Assembly: GCA_025362955.1 (NCBI GenBank)
Contig: JANYFB010000114.1
Location: forward strand, 1 to 48,056
Direction of reading: 5' to 3'
DNA from: Akkermansiaceae bacterium
Lineage (GTDB): Bacteria > Verrucomicrobiota > Verrucomicrobiia > Verrucomicrobiales > Akkermansiaceae
DNA: 48,056 nt
This document shows, in pieces, positions 17,360 through 26,141 of this stretch; position 1 is the stretch's first letter, and each line of letters opens with the position of its first letter. Both the position numbers and the translations under genes were made by a program. The notes below the pieces were generated by a model that was given only the letters and a program-made list of their open reading frames with translations, was not told where the DNA came from and searched no databases.

Positions 17360-19153
17360 TCAATGCGCAGGGCCTTGGTGTTCTTGGATGTATTCCTGTT
17401 TGAGGCCAAGGGCTTCAGGAGCGTGGAGCACTAACATTTTCATTCGCACGTCGGTGGGCACCGTTTTGCGGGTGGCTTTGGAAACGACGATCATGAGCGT
17501 GATGGCTAACGGCACGGTCCAGATCGCAGGCTGCTCGCAGAGAATCCGGAGGAGCGGATGCGCTGCCCAAAACTTATTGAATGGTGCGAACCCAGCAAAA
17601 ATTTCACCCATCTTCCCTTTGTCGAGAGAGAGGTTGCTGACATTCGTCGCAGCGGCGGCGAAGAGCGCGCAAAGGCCACCAGCGAGCATTCCTGTCGCGG
17701 CCCCTTTCATGGTCATGCCACGCCACCAGACACTCATGAAGAGCAGAGGAAAATAACTGGCGGCGGCAATGGCAAAGGCTTGGCCAACCATGAACGTAAT
17801 TTCTAATGGCTCAACGAAGCAGCCGAGAATCACGGAGATGCTCCCGATGAGCACCGCGCACCATTTGAACATTGTCATCCGTTCTTCTGGAGTGGAATTC
17901 GGACGAAGCATACGACCGTAAACATCATGGGCGAGAGCTCCTGTCATGGAAACGAGTAGTCCGGAAAAGGTACTCATGAAAGCGGCGAAGGCTCCGGCAC
18001 AGGTGATACCGCTAAGGATGGAGCCAAGGACGCCATTGTGCATCAAGGTGGGCAGTCGAAGGACCACAGCATCAGTGCCTTTGACCCCGGCGAGGCCAGT
18101 GTAAAGGGACGGCATAAGATTTCTGCCCAACACACCGAAGACTGGCGGGAAGACGTAGAAAATGCCGATGAGGATCATCACCCACATCGTCGTTTTCTTC
18201 GCCGCGACGCCATCTGGATTTGTATAAAATCTAACGAGAATGTGCGGTAGTCCAGCAGTGCCACACACGAGTCCCACCACCAGTGAGAAGGTGTAGAGTA
18301 GTGCGTAAGGTTTTTTGTTTTCCTTAATGAACGCCTCGCGCTGGTCGGCTGGAAGTGCATCAGCCGCGGTCTTGACAGCCTTGGTTGTGAGGGGGCCAAA
18401 TGGAGCGAGCCAAGCATCGTCCTTGGGAGCTTTTTCAGGGAGCGGCTGGCGGGCCAGTGAGGCTGGATCGGTGGACTGGACGATGGCAGTCTGGGCAGCG
18501 GATTGATTCAACGAAAGATTTTTCCCGTAACCTCCATAGAGTGAAAGCAGGACGAAGACAGGCACGGAAATGGCGAACATTTTAATCCAATACTGCACCG
18601 CCTGAATGAGTGTGATGCTTTTCATACCGCCTAGTGCGACATTGAGCGTGATCACTGCACCCACCGCGACGACACCGACCCAATACGGGAGACCGGGTAA
18701 GATATAGGCCAGCGTCGTTCCCGCGCCTTTCATCTGCGGCATGGTGTAGAAGAACCCGATGAAGAGGACGAAGCACACGGCGATGCGGCGGAAAAGCGGC
18801 GAGTCGTAACGCCCTTCGGCAAAATCGGGAATCGTGTAGGCTCCAAAACGGCGGAGTGGACCCGCAATGAAAAGTAACAGAAATAAATATCCGCAAGCAT
18901 AACAGACGGGATACCACAATGCATCATAGCCGGATGACATCACCATCCCGGCGATGCCCATGAAGCTTGCAGCGCTCAGATACTCTCCAGAGATAGCGGA
19001 TGCGTTCCAGCCCACTGAAACGGAGCGGCCGGCGACGAAAAAGTCGGAAGCGGATTTAGAGGATTTCGCAGAGCGGAAACCCATCACGATGGTCACCACC
19101 ACGGTGATGGCCGAGAAGGCGAGAATCCAAGGGTCGATGTGTGAAAAGTCCAT
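17360..19153 (-). CDS. actP: Sodium:solute symporter, cation/acetate symporter (ActP) type
   Basis: SASDFFVAGRSVSVGWNASAISGEYLSAASFMGIAGMVMSSGYDALWYPVCYACGYL...; paired with a DUF485 gene. Confidence 0.88.
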   Translation of the reverse strand: MDFSHIDPWILAFSAITVVVTIVMGFRSAKSSKSASDFFVAGRSVSVGWNASAISGEYLSAASFMGIAGMVMSSGYDALWYPVCYACGYLFLLLFIAGPLRRFGAYTIPDFAEGRYDSPLFRRIAVCFVLFIGFFYTMPQMKGAGTTLAYILPGLPYWVGVVAVGAVITLNVALGGMKSITLIQAVQYWIKMFAISVPVFVLLSLYGGYGKNLSLNQSAAQTAIVQSTDPASLARQPLPEKAPKDDAWLAPFGPLTTKAVKTAADALPADQREAFIKENKKPYALLYTFSLVVGLVCGTAGLPHILVRFYTNPDGVAAKKTTMWVMILIGIFYVFPPVFGVLGRNLMPSLYTGLAGVKGTDAVVLRLPTLMHNGVLGSILSGITCAGAFAAFMSTFSGLLVSMTGALAHDVYGRMLRPNSTPEERMTMFKWCAVLIGSISVILGCFVEPLEITFMVGQAFAIAAASYFPLLFMSVWWRGMTMKGAATGMLAGGLCALFAAAATNVSNLSLDKGKMGEIFAGFAPFNKFWAAHPLLRILCEQPAIWTVPLAITLMIVVSKATRKTVPTDVRMKMLVLHAPEALGLKQEYIQEHQGPAH

Positions 19154-19170
19154 GAGTCGGTGAAAAAATG

Positions 19171-19491
19171 TTAGTTTTTGCGCTTGTTACCCTCGGCGGC
19201 GTTTCCGACCTCGGCATTTTCCAAAGCCATCGAGCGGGTGATAAAGATGCGGGCGATGATCCAGACGTATGGAAAAAATAACACGCCTAACACCAGCCAG
19301 CTCAGAGTGAATCCTGCCACTCGCTGTGCCATGAAATCCGGCGCTAGGTAATTGAGCAAGGGCAGCCCGAACAACACCAACAGGAACGCGGAGGCGCAGC
19401 AGATGGAGAGCTTGAGCTGGCGTTTCATCAAGCCGTTGAGGAATTCCTCGCTGTGGATGAAGTCGGTTTCCTTCGGTGGGATCGGGGACAT
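19171..19491 (-). CDS. DUF485 small membrane protein (YjcH-like)
   Basis: HSEEFLNGLMKRQLKLSICCASAFLLVLFGLPLLNYLAPDFMAQRVAGFTLSWLVLGVLFFPYVWIIARIF; upstream of the acetate-type symporter. Confidence 0.8.
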   Translation of the reverse strand: MSPIPPKETDFIHSEEFLNGLMKRQLKLSICCASAFLLVLFGLPLLNYLAPDFMAQRVAGFTLSWLVLGVLFFPYVWIIARIFITRSMALENAEVGNAAEGNKRKN

Positions 19492-19735
19492 CGGATGGAT
19501 CGGTTATTCAAAAAACATGACAACAGGAATCCACGCGCCTCCCGTCAAGAACCATTTCCGGTCGCGGAGAATTCAGGAACGAAAAGATCCCGCCTGCCAG
19601 AACTCATTCCAGAAAAAGGAAGTTCTGAATGACCCTATACGGATTTTGTCAGTCCAGTTCTTTGCGGCTCCGAGGGATCTCACCAATTTATGAAATGCCT
19701 CTTGGATTTCTGAAGGCGAAAAAACGACCAATCCT

Positions 19736-21268
19736 ATGAAAACAAAACCAACTATTCAAACAACCACGCGCACTGCAAGTGGGCTTACATACACGACCGG
19801 GTTCGCCCTAGCAGTTGTATCGTTACTCGCTTCAGCGAACACCCTGAAGGCATCGAGCCACAGCGATGCTCCACTCATCAAACTCGATCCTCAAGCGAAT
19901 CTCACTGATGTTTACGCTTTTGTCCGGAAACGGCCAACTGGCGAAAAGGTGCTGGTCGTGGAAGTCAACGTCCATCCGTTTTGCGAACCTGGAGATGGAT
20001 TGATGTTTGACGCTTTTTCCTCTGATGCCCTTTACAGCATCCATATTACCGACCCAAACACAGGAGTGGATGACCAACGGTATGATTTTCATTTCTCGGA
20101 TGTGAGTCCTGAAAAAAATGGATACAAGAATGTGGATACCATCCTCCGCTATGGACGGGGCAGCGAAATCGGCCCCATCGAAACCGTGGGAGACGCCCGC
20201 CAAAACTTCACTCAGTCCTATCATGTGACCAAAGTAGTGGGCGATGTATCCACACAGCTTGACGAAGGCGTGAAATTGCTCGTGGCCCCTCCCAACGTCG
20301 GTAACAATACCACTCCCAAATATAACGATGCCGATGGCAATCCAATCTCAGGCGCTACCGCCCGTGCGGAGCTGGACCCCTATACGTTTCAGACCACCTA
20401 CGATCTCGCCGGCGGAAACACTGTTTTCTGCGGTATGCGCGATGACAGTTTCTTTGCTGATATTCCCGGCGTTGCAGATTTGTTAAACTCGCGGATTTTG
20501 GATAATAACGGTTCCCTCTCAGATGGACTCGGGCAGGATGGTAAAGGGGTGGACGGATTTAAAGGCTACAACGTTCTCCACTATGCCATTGTGATCCCGA
20601 TCAGCCAATTGAAGCAGGTCAAATATACCGGCGCCCTTCAACCCGAAAGCAAAGGTGTGGGTGTCTATGCGTCAGTGAGTCGTCCACGTTTCACCATCCG
20701 CCGTGAAATCGGGCCGAACAAAGACTCAGGATCCTGGGTCCAAGTCAATCGCTTGGGTAATCCGCTATTTAACGAAGCACTCGTGGCAATGATTGACAAA
20801 GATACGTATAACCGGACCTCCCCAACATCGGACGCGACCTTGTTCGCCAAGTATGCCAATACGCCCGAATTGGCGGCTTTGATTAATGCAACCTATTCCA
20901 CCAATTTCCAAACCGACAACCGTGCGGATCTCGTGGGAATCTTTATTCCGGATGTAATCCGGGTGAATACCACCACCGACGCGGTGCGGACTCCGGGTGA
21001 AGACGGGTTTAAGCGCTTGAGTTTCATCGGCGGGGACACCATTGCTAACAGCAATGGCGATCAGATCCCATCCGGCTGGCCGAATGGTCGCCGCTTCGGG
21101 GACGATGTGGTTGACATCGCGCTTACCGCTCTTGCGAGTGGCCCTTCATTCAGTACCATCACGATTGTCGGGGACAACGTCAATGGGAATGATGAGCGTT
21201 ATAATCAGACTTTCCCCTACGCGGCTACTCCACATTCTGGGACTAATAATAAGAAAGATTCCAAATAA
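19736..21268 (+). CDS. DUF4331 domain-containing secreted protein
   Basis: ASSHSDAPLIKLDPQANLTDVYAFVRK...; typical DUF4331 start (SHREAPLI...DPxADxTDxYAF-like). Confidence 0.85.
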   Translation: MKTKPTIQTTTRTASGLTYTTGFALAVVSLLASANTLKASSHSDAPLIKLDPQANLTDVYAFVRKRPTGEKVLVVEVNVHPFCEPGDGLMFDAFSSDALYSIHITDPNTGVDDQRYDFHFSDVSPEKNGYKNVDTILRYGRGSEIGPIETVGDARQNFTQSYHVTKVVGDVSTQLDEGVKLLVAPPNVGNNTTPKYNDADGNPISGATARAELDPYTFQTTYDLAGGNTVFCGMRDDSFFADIPGVADLLNSRILDNNGSLSDGLGQDGKGVDGFKGYNVLHYAIVIPISQLKQVKYTGALQPESKGVGVYASVSRPRFTIRREIGPNKDSGSWVQVNRLGNPLFNEALVAMIDKDTYNRTSPTSDATLFAKYANTPELAALINATYSTNFQTDNRADLVGIFIPDVIRVNTTTDAVRTPGEDGFKRLSFIGGDTIANSNGDQIPSGWPNGRRFGDDVVDIALTALASGPSFSTITIVGDNVNGNDERYNQTFPYAATPHSGTNNKKDSK

Positions 21269-21313
21269 TGGGGCTGATTCTCCCTGCTGACAGATAAATT
21301 CCCCCCCATATCA

Positions 21314-21352
21314 ATAAGAGCTGGCACGACTCGGGTCGTGCCGGTGTCTTAT
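21314..21352. terminator. Strong two-part hairpin between the DUF4331 and TPR genes (terminator or attenuator)
   Basis: ATAAGA-gct-GGCACGAC-tcgg-GTCGTGCC-ggtg-TCTTAT: 8-bp perfect inner stem plus 6-bp perfect outer stem. Confidence 0.6.
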
Positions 21353-21380
21353 CTATATTATCATTTTTAGTTATCATTTT

Positions 21381-22784
21381 ATGAATCCATCCATGAATAA
21401 ACTCCGAGCCATCTTTGCAATCATTTTTGGTATGGTTGCGATCTGGACAGTCTCGCTTTCCAGCAAGCCTGTGAATCCCGCCATCACCCCGACCGAAAAG
21501 GCTGAGGATCCGGTGGGAATAAGTGCGAATGAGATTCTCGACAAGCTCCCCGCGACGGAATCGAAAACGGATACGGACAAAACCCTCACCGCGATGATCG
21601 GGAAGGTCCGTGCCGAACCGGACAAAAGCTACCGATGGGTAGCCCTAGGAGATGTTCTAGCGCAAAAGCTGCGCGACACCACCGATCAAAACTATCTCGC
21701 TCACGTGGAATTGACCTATCTCCAAGCGCTCAAACTGGACCCCAAGGACAGTGATGCAATGACTGGAATGTCATGGGTCACAGGGAACAGGCATATCTTT
21801 GACCAAAGTATCCACTGGGCGGAAAAAGCCCTGGCCATCCAGCCCAACCATGTCGCCGCCTTCGGTATTCTGGGTGATGCGGCCTTAGAGCTTGGTGACT
21901 ATGACAAAGCTTTCGATTGCTATCAAAAAATGGCGGACCTCCGCCCAGACCTTTCATCATGGAGTCGGGCTGCCTATCTCATATGGGTGACGGGTGATTC
22001 TAAGAAAGCGATCTGGCTGATGGAAAAGGCGATCAAGGCAGGCGCACCCTTCGGCGAGAACACCGCATGGTGCCGCGCCAAGCTTGCAATGATGTACTTC
22101 CACAGCGGTGAATTGTTAGCTGCTAAGGAATGTCTTGAACCTGTTTTGACAAAAGACACTCACAATCCCCATGTGCTTTTGGCGGCTTGCAAAATCGCGG
22201 CGTCGAACCACGACTACCCGGCGGCGCTCGCCTACTGCGACAAGCTTCTCGAAGCTGGACCCAATCACGAAGCATTGGTCATCGCGGGTGATTTACATTC
22301 GGCAATGGGCGAGTTCGCTTTGGCCCAAGCTTATTATGAAAAAGTCATGAAGCTCCACGCCGCGCAAGATGCCAAAGGGGCTCATGATCACATGCAAATG
22401 GCGCGGTTTTACGCAGACCATGATCGGCATCGGATTGACGCGATCAGATTAGCAGAAGAGCATCAAAACACTCACAACGTAATGGAAGCCGACGTCTTGG
22501 CGTGGGTCTATTTTAAAAATGGCAACCTCTCCCGTGCCAGCGTGGTGATGAGGCTTGCCTTGAGCCAAAACACTCCAGATCCAGAGATCCTCTATCACGC
22601 TGGTATGATCGCCGCAGCTACGGGTGACAAGCAGGCCGCTAGAACTTATCTCGAACAGGCGCTTGCATGGAACCCCGCATTTAACGTGATCCAAGCTCCA
22701 ATCGCTCGGAAGGCTTTGAATGCCCTGATGGCGGAGGATCTAACGACTACGGATCATGCCAATTCCGCGATCTATGGACCCTGA
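21381..22784 (+). CDS. TPR-repeat protein with N-terminal membrane anchor
   Basis: Hydrophobic N-terminus; repeated TPR pattern (ALAIQPNHVAAFGILGDAALELGDYDKAFDCYQKMADLRPD...). Confidence 0.8.
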   Translation: MNPSMNKLRAIFAIIFGMVAIWTVSLSSKPVNPAITPTEKAEDPVGISANEILDKLPATESKTDTDKTLTAMIGKVRAEPDKSYRWVALGDVLAQKLRDTTDQNYLAHVELTYLQALKLDPKDSDAMTGMSWVTGNRHIFDQSIHWAEKALAIQPNHVAAFGILGDAALELGDYDKAFDCYQKMADLRPDLSSWSRAAYLIWVTGDSKKAIWLMEKAIKAGAPFGENTAWCRAKLAMMYFHSGELLAAKECLEPVLTKDTHNPHVLLAACKIAASNHDYPAALAYCDKLLEAGPNHEALVIAGDLHSAMGEFALAQAYYEKVMKLHAAQDAKGAHDHMQMARFYADHDRHRIDAIRLAEEHQNTHNVMEADVLAWVYFKNGNLSRASVVMRLALSQNTPDPEILYHAGMIAAATGDKQAARTYLEQALAWNPAFNVIQAPIARKALNALMAEDLTTTDHANSAIYGP

Positions 22785-22815
22785 TTGCTGCCGTTCAACT
22801 CCGCGTGATTACTCC

Positions 22816-23502
22816 TCAATCCCGGTGCGGCGCTAGCCATGAGCGTTTGGGAGGAGTGACATGAGGTGGCCTGAGATACATGGGCTGCGGAGGCGCTAAC
22901 ACCCAACGGTCGCGGGTCTCATCACTTGCTGATTTCCATGCCTGCCAAAGCCGCTCTGCATTTGGAAACTCAAGTAACACCTGCCTGCGAAGATCGGGAG
23001 CTAGGGGAAATCGACCGGATTCCTCGAATGAAAAAACCGGGATGCCTTCAGTCATCGCTTTTGTCACAATCATTTCGAGGCCACTTGCATCGGTGAGTTC
23101 TGGCTCGGACGCCAAGCTGGATTTCTCCACCTTGGCCGTCCAAAAACTTCCGCGCCGCGCATCGCCGATGGCCAAGCAGGCGGCACCATTCCGGGCGCAG
23201 GGCACGGCAAGAATCGAAGGCACTGTGACCGCTGGACATGACAGGGCGATGGCTACTCCTTGCCCCGCCGCGATTCCCACGCGAGTCCCACTATAGCTTC
23301 CCGGTCCGCTGCCAATGAGCACCAGTCCGATCTCGCCCCGATGCCGCGCATCCAGCAGTTCCTTGAGTGGGGAAAATAGGACCGCGTTGTGGCTGCGGTC
23401 ACTGGTAAATTGCCGTTGCTCGACCCGACCGTCCGGCCCGATGATGGCCAGTGACGCGTGTGGTGTGGATGTCTCAAAAACCAAAGTAAACCTGCCTGCC
23501 AT
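22816..23502 (-). CDS. tsaB: tRNA threonylcarbamoyladenosine biosynthesis protein TsaB
   Basis: LVFETSTPHASLAIIGPDG...GLVLIGSGPGSYSGTRVGIAAGQGVAIA. Confidence 0.88.
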   Translation of the reverse strand: MAGRFTLVFETSTPHASLAIIGPDGRVEQRQFTSDRSHNAVLFSPLKELLDARHRGEIGLVLIGSGPGSYSGTRVGIAAGQGVAIALSCPAVTVPSILAVPCARNGAACLAIGDARRGSFWTAKVEKSSLASEPELTDASGLEMIVTKAMTEGIPVFSFEESGRFPLAPDLRRQVLLEFPNAERLWQAWKSASDETRDRWVLAPPQPMYLRPPHVTPPKRSWLAPHRD

Positions 23503-23558
23503 GCCGCGATGCTAGCGACCTCACTCTAACCCACCAGTCGGAACCGGCGGTCACGATC

Positions 23559-23879
23559 TCAAAGATGCGGAGTCACTTTGGTCTTCAACGATTGTATCAA
23601 TGCTGGGTCCATGTAGGCATAGTCATCGGGAATCCCTAACACCACGACACGCTGACGGTTCAGGTAGCGTTTGAATTTCCGATTCAGCTTGTTCCGATGC
23701 TCCTTCTCCATCACGAAGATGATGTCTGCCCATTCGACTTGCTCTGGGGAAAGTGGAACGACAGCGTCGTTATTTAAGCCCGCAGAGTCCACTTCGATGC
23801 CGGGCATTCCCGCGAAGACTGTTTCTGCGGTGGGGCTACGAAGTTTATTTTGGGAGCAAATGAAAAGCAGGTGCTTCAT
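23559..23879 (-). CDS. Low-molecular-weight phosphotyrosine phosphatase-like protein
   Basis: MKHLLFICSQNKLRSPTAETVFAGMPGIEVDSAGLN...WADIIFVMEKEHRNKL; C(X)5R-like loop CSQNKLR; start moved to 23879. Confidence 0.8.
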   Translation of the reverse strand: MKHLLFICSQNKLRSPTAETVFAGMPGIEVDSAGLNNDAVVPLSPEQVEWADIIFVMEKEHRNKLNRKFKRYLNRQRVVVLGIPDDYAYMDPALIQSLKTKVTPHL

Positions 23880-24733
23880 TTTTCCGCAATGATGAACTTG
23901 CGGTCGCGCATCCATTCATAAAATCGGTCAATCCACCCATCGACGGGGGCAGTTTTTCCGGCGCGATGTCCGAAGCCGTGGCCGCCGCTGGAGTAGAGGT
24001 GGAGCTCGACGGGCACGGCGGCGGTTTTGAAATCCAAATACACTTTCAGCAGCCCTTCGGAAATGTCGCGGCGGTCGTTAGCGGATGCTGCTAGAAATGC
24101 GGGAGGGGATTCTTTAAAGGGAACGATCCGCACAGTGCGACCTGGATAGATGAGAGCTTGGAAATCCGGCTTGTCGCTGAGGCGGTCAAGGGGATCAGCA
24201 GCATCCGATTTTCCAGCATCGAAATTCATGCTGGAGATCGAGCAGACTTCACCACCGGCGGAAAAGCCCATCACGCCGAGGGCCGCCGGGTTGATATTCC
24301 ATTCAGTGGCGCGGCTGCGGATGAGGCGGATGGCGCGGTGCATATCGCCCACGGCATCACGATCCACGGTGTAGGTGGAGCCGGGTTCCTCAGCCAGACG
24401 ATATTTGAGAACGAAGGCGGCGATGCCGTGATCTGCTAACCATTCGGCGACGTTCGAGCCTTCGTGGGTGGTGCAGAGAAATTTATGACCCCCGCCTGGA
24501 GCGACAATGACGGCGGCTCGGGTGGCTTTTTCCTTGGAAGGCAGATAAGGGGTGATACTGGGCTGGTGGATATTAGAAATCTGTTGCTCACCGCTGCTTG
24601 AAGTGACTACAACTTCCGGCGTGTTTTTCCCTTCAGAGCCGGGTGCGCCGTCGGGCCAGAGGAGGATGGATGCGGGGAGATCAGCGGCAGAGAGGAATTT
24701 TGCTAGAGCGAGGAAGAGGAACAAGGTTTTCAT
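23876..24733 (-). CDS. Secreted alpha/beta hydrolase (acetyl-esterase-like)
   Basis: Signal peptide MKTLFLFLALAKFLSA; VIVAPGGGH, GVMGFSAGGEV; start moved to 24733. Confidence 0.82.
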   Translation of the reverse strand: MKTLFLFLALAKFLSAADLPASILLWPDGAPGSEGKNTPEVVVTSSSGEQQISNIHQPSITPYLPSKEKATRAAVIVAPGGGHKFLCTTHEGSNVAEWLADHGIAAFVLKYRLAEEPGSTYTVDRDAVGDMHRAIRLIRSRATEWNINPAALGVMGFSAGGEVCSISSMNFDAGKSDAADPLDRLSDKPDFQALIYPGRTVRIVPFKESPPAFLAASANDRRDISEGLLKVYLDFKTAAVPVELHLYSSGGHGFGHRAGKTAPVDGWIDRFYEWMRDRKFIIAEK

Positions 24734-24779
24734 ATCAGAGAAGAATCGTGGTGTTCCGGCGAGACGCCGCAACGCTATT

Positions 24780-26141
24780 TTAGATGGAAGAAAGGCGGCC
24801 GGTGCTATCACCGAAGCGGCTGAGGGCGGGGACGCCCATTTGGTCGAGCATGTTCAAGTAGAGATTGCACATGGGAGTCGCCGGAGTTTCCAGGTAACGC
24901 CCCGTATTGAAGGTGCCACCCCCATTTCCGGCGAGAACGACGGGGAGATTGGCATGGGTGTGACGATTTCCATCTGAATTCCCGCAACCGTAAACGATCA
25001 TGGAATTGTGCAGGATCGACTTGCCGTCGGCATCATGTTTCGCCTCTAACAAAGTGAGGAACTCCGCAAATCGGTCCGCATAGAACCGGTCAATCAACGC
25101 CACTTTCTGAATGAGATCCGCTTGGTCGCGATGGTGCGAGAGGATGTGGTGGCCCTCCGCAATCTCGATTTCCGGGAAAGGGCGGTTGCTTCCGTCATGG
25201 GCAAGTAACAGCGAGGCGACGCGGGTGGAATCGGTTTCAAATGCCAAGGCGAGCATTTGAAACATCACGCGGATGTATTCATCGTAGGCTTTGGGAATGC
25301 CATCGGGAGTCGGCATGTTAGGGTCGGGAACATCGGTGAAGGTTTCAGCGGTGACGATGCGTTCCTCGATCTCGCGGACACCAGTTAGATACTCATCCAT
25401 TTTCGCCTTGTCGCGATGCGTGAGTTTGCTTTGCACGGATTTCGCGTCGTCCATGACGAAGTCGAGGATCGAGCGTTGCTGAGAGCGGCGCTGGAGAAGG
25501 CTGGCTCCGCGTTCTCCGTGGGCACCCGCTCCAAAGAGGCGCTCGAAGACTTTGCGCGGATTGGATTCCGGAGAGAGCGGTGAGGTGGCTGTGCGCCACG
25601 CGAGGTTGGATTCGTAGGCGCAGGAGTAACCGGAATCACAGCTGCCGGATTTCCGGGAGGCGTCGCAGGAAAGTTCGAGCGAGGAAAAGCGGGTGAGCTT
25701 GTCGATCTGTTGCGCGGCAATCTGGTCCACTGAGACGCCTGCGAGGATGTCGCTGCCAGCGGTTTTTTTTACGCGCACACCGGTTAGAAACGTGCCGTTA
25801 GCGCGGGCATGGTCGCCGGCTCCGTCGTTTCCGGCATTCGCATTAAGGTGTTCAAGGCCGGAAATGACCTGGACGCGGTGGCGCAGCGGTTCTAACGGGG
25901 CAAGGGTGTTGCCAAACGCGAAATTTTTGCCACTGCCGACGGGGGTCCAGTTTTTCTGGATCGCTCCATTCGGGAAATACACGAAGGCCATCCGCAGGGG
26001 CGCACCGGAGGCTGTAGTGGCGAATGCGCGAGTACCTGCGGCAGAGGCGCTGCTTGGCAGGAAGGCTTCGAAGGCAGGAAGGGCGAGGCAGGCTCCCATT
26101 CCCCGGAGGAAACCGCGGCGATGTGTGGTGGCGGGATTCAT
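24780..26141 (-). CDS. DUF1552 domain-containing protein
   Basis: HRRGFLRGMGACLALPAFEAFLP Tat-like signal; pairs with the DUF1592-type gene with a 4-nt overlap. Confidence 0.85.
   Translation of the reverse strand: MNPATTHRRGFLRGMGACLALPAFEAFLPSSASAAGTRAFATTASGAPLRMAFVYFPNGAIQKNWTPVGSGKNFAFGNTLAPLEPLRHRVQVISGLEHLNANAGNDGAGDHARANGTFLTGVRVKKTAGSDILAGVSVDQIAAQQIDKLTRFSSLELSCDASRKSGSCDSGYSCAYESNLAWRTATSPLSPESNPRKVFERLFGAGAHGERGASLLQRRSQQRSILDFVMDDAKSVQSKLTHRDKAKMDEYLTGVREIEERIVTAETFTDVPDPNMPTPDGIPKAYDEYIRVMFQMLALAFETDSTRVASLLLAHDGSNRPFPEIEIAEGHHILSHHRDQADLIQKVALIDRFYADRFAEFLTLLEAKHDADGKSILHNSMIVYGCGNSDGNRHTHANLPVVLAGNGGGTFNTGRYLETPATPMCNLYLNMLDQMGVPALSRFGDSTGRLSSI

Noticed and set aside
21301-21307. 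C homopolymer downstream of the DUF4331 gene
   Set aside because: Intergenic, short, no associated coding or promoter element.
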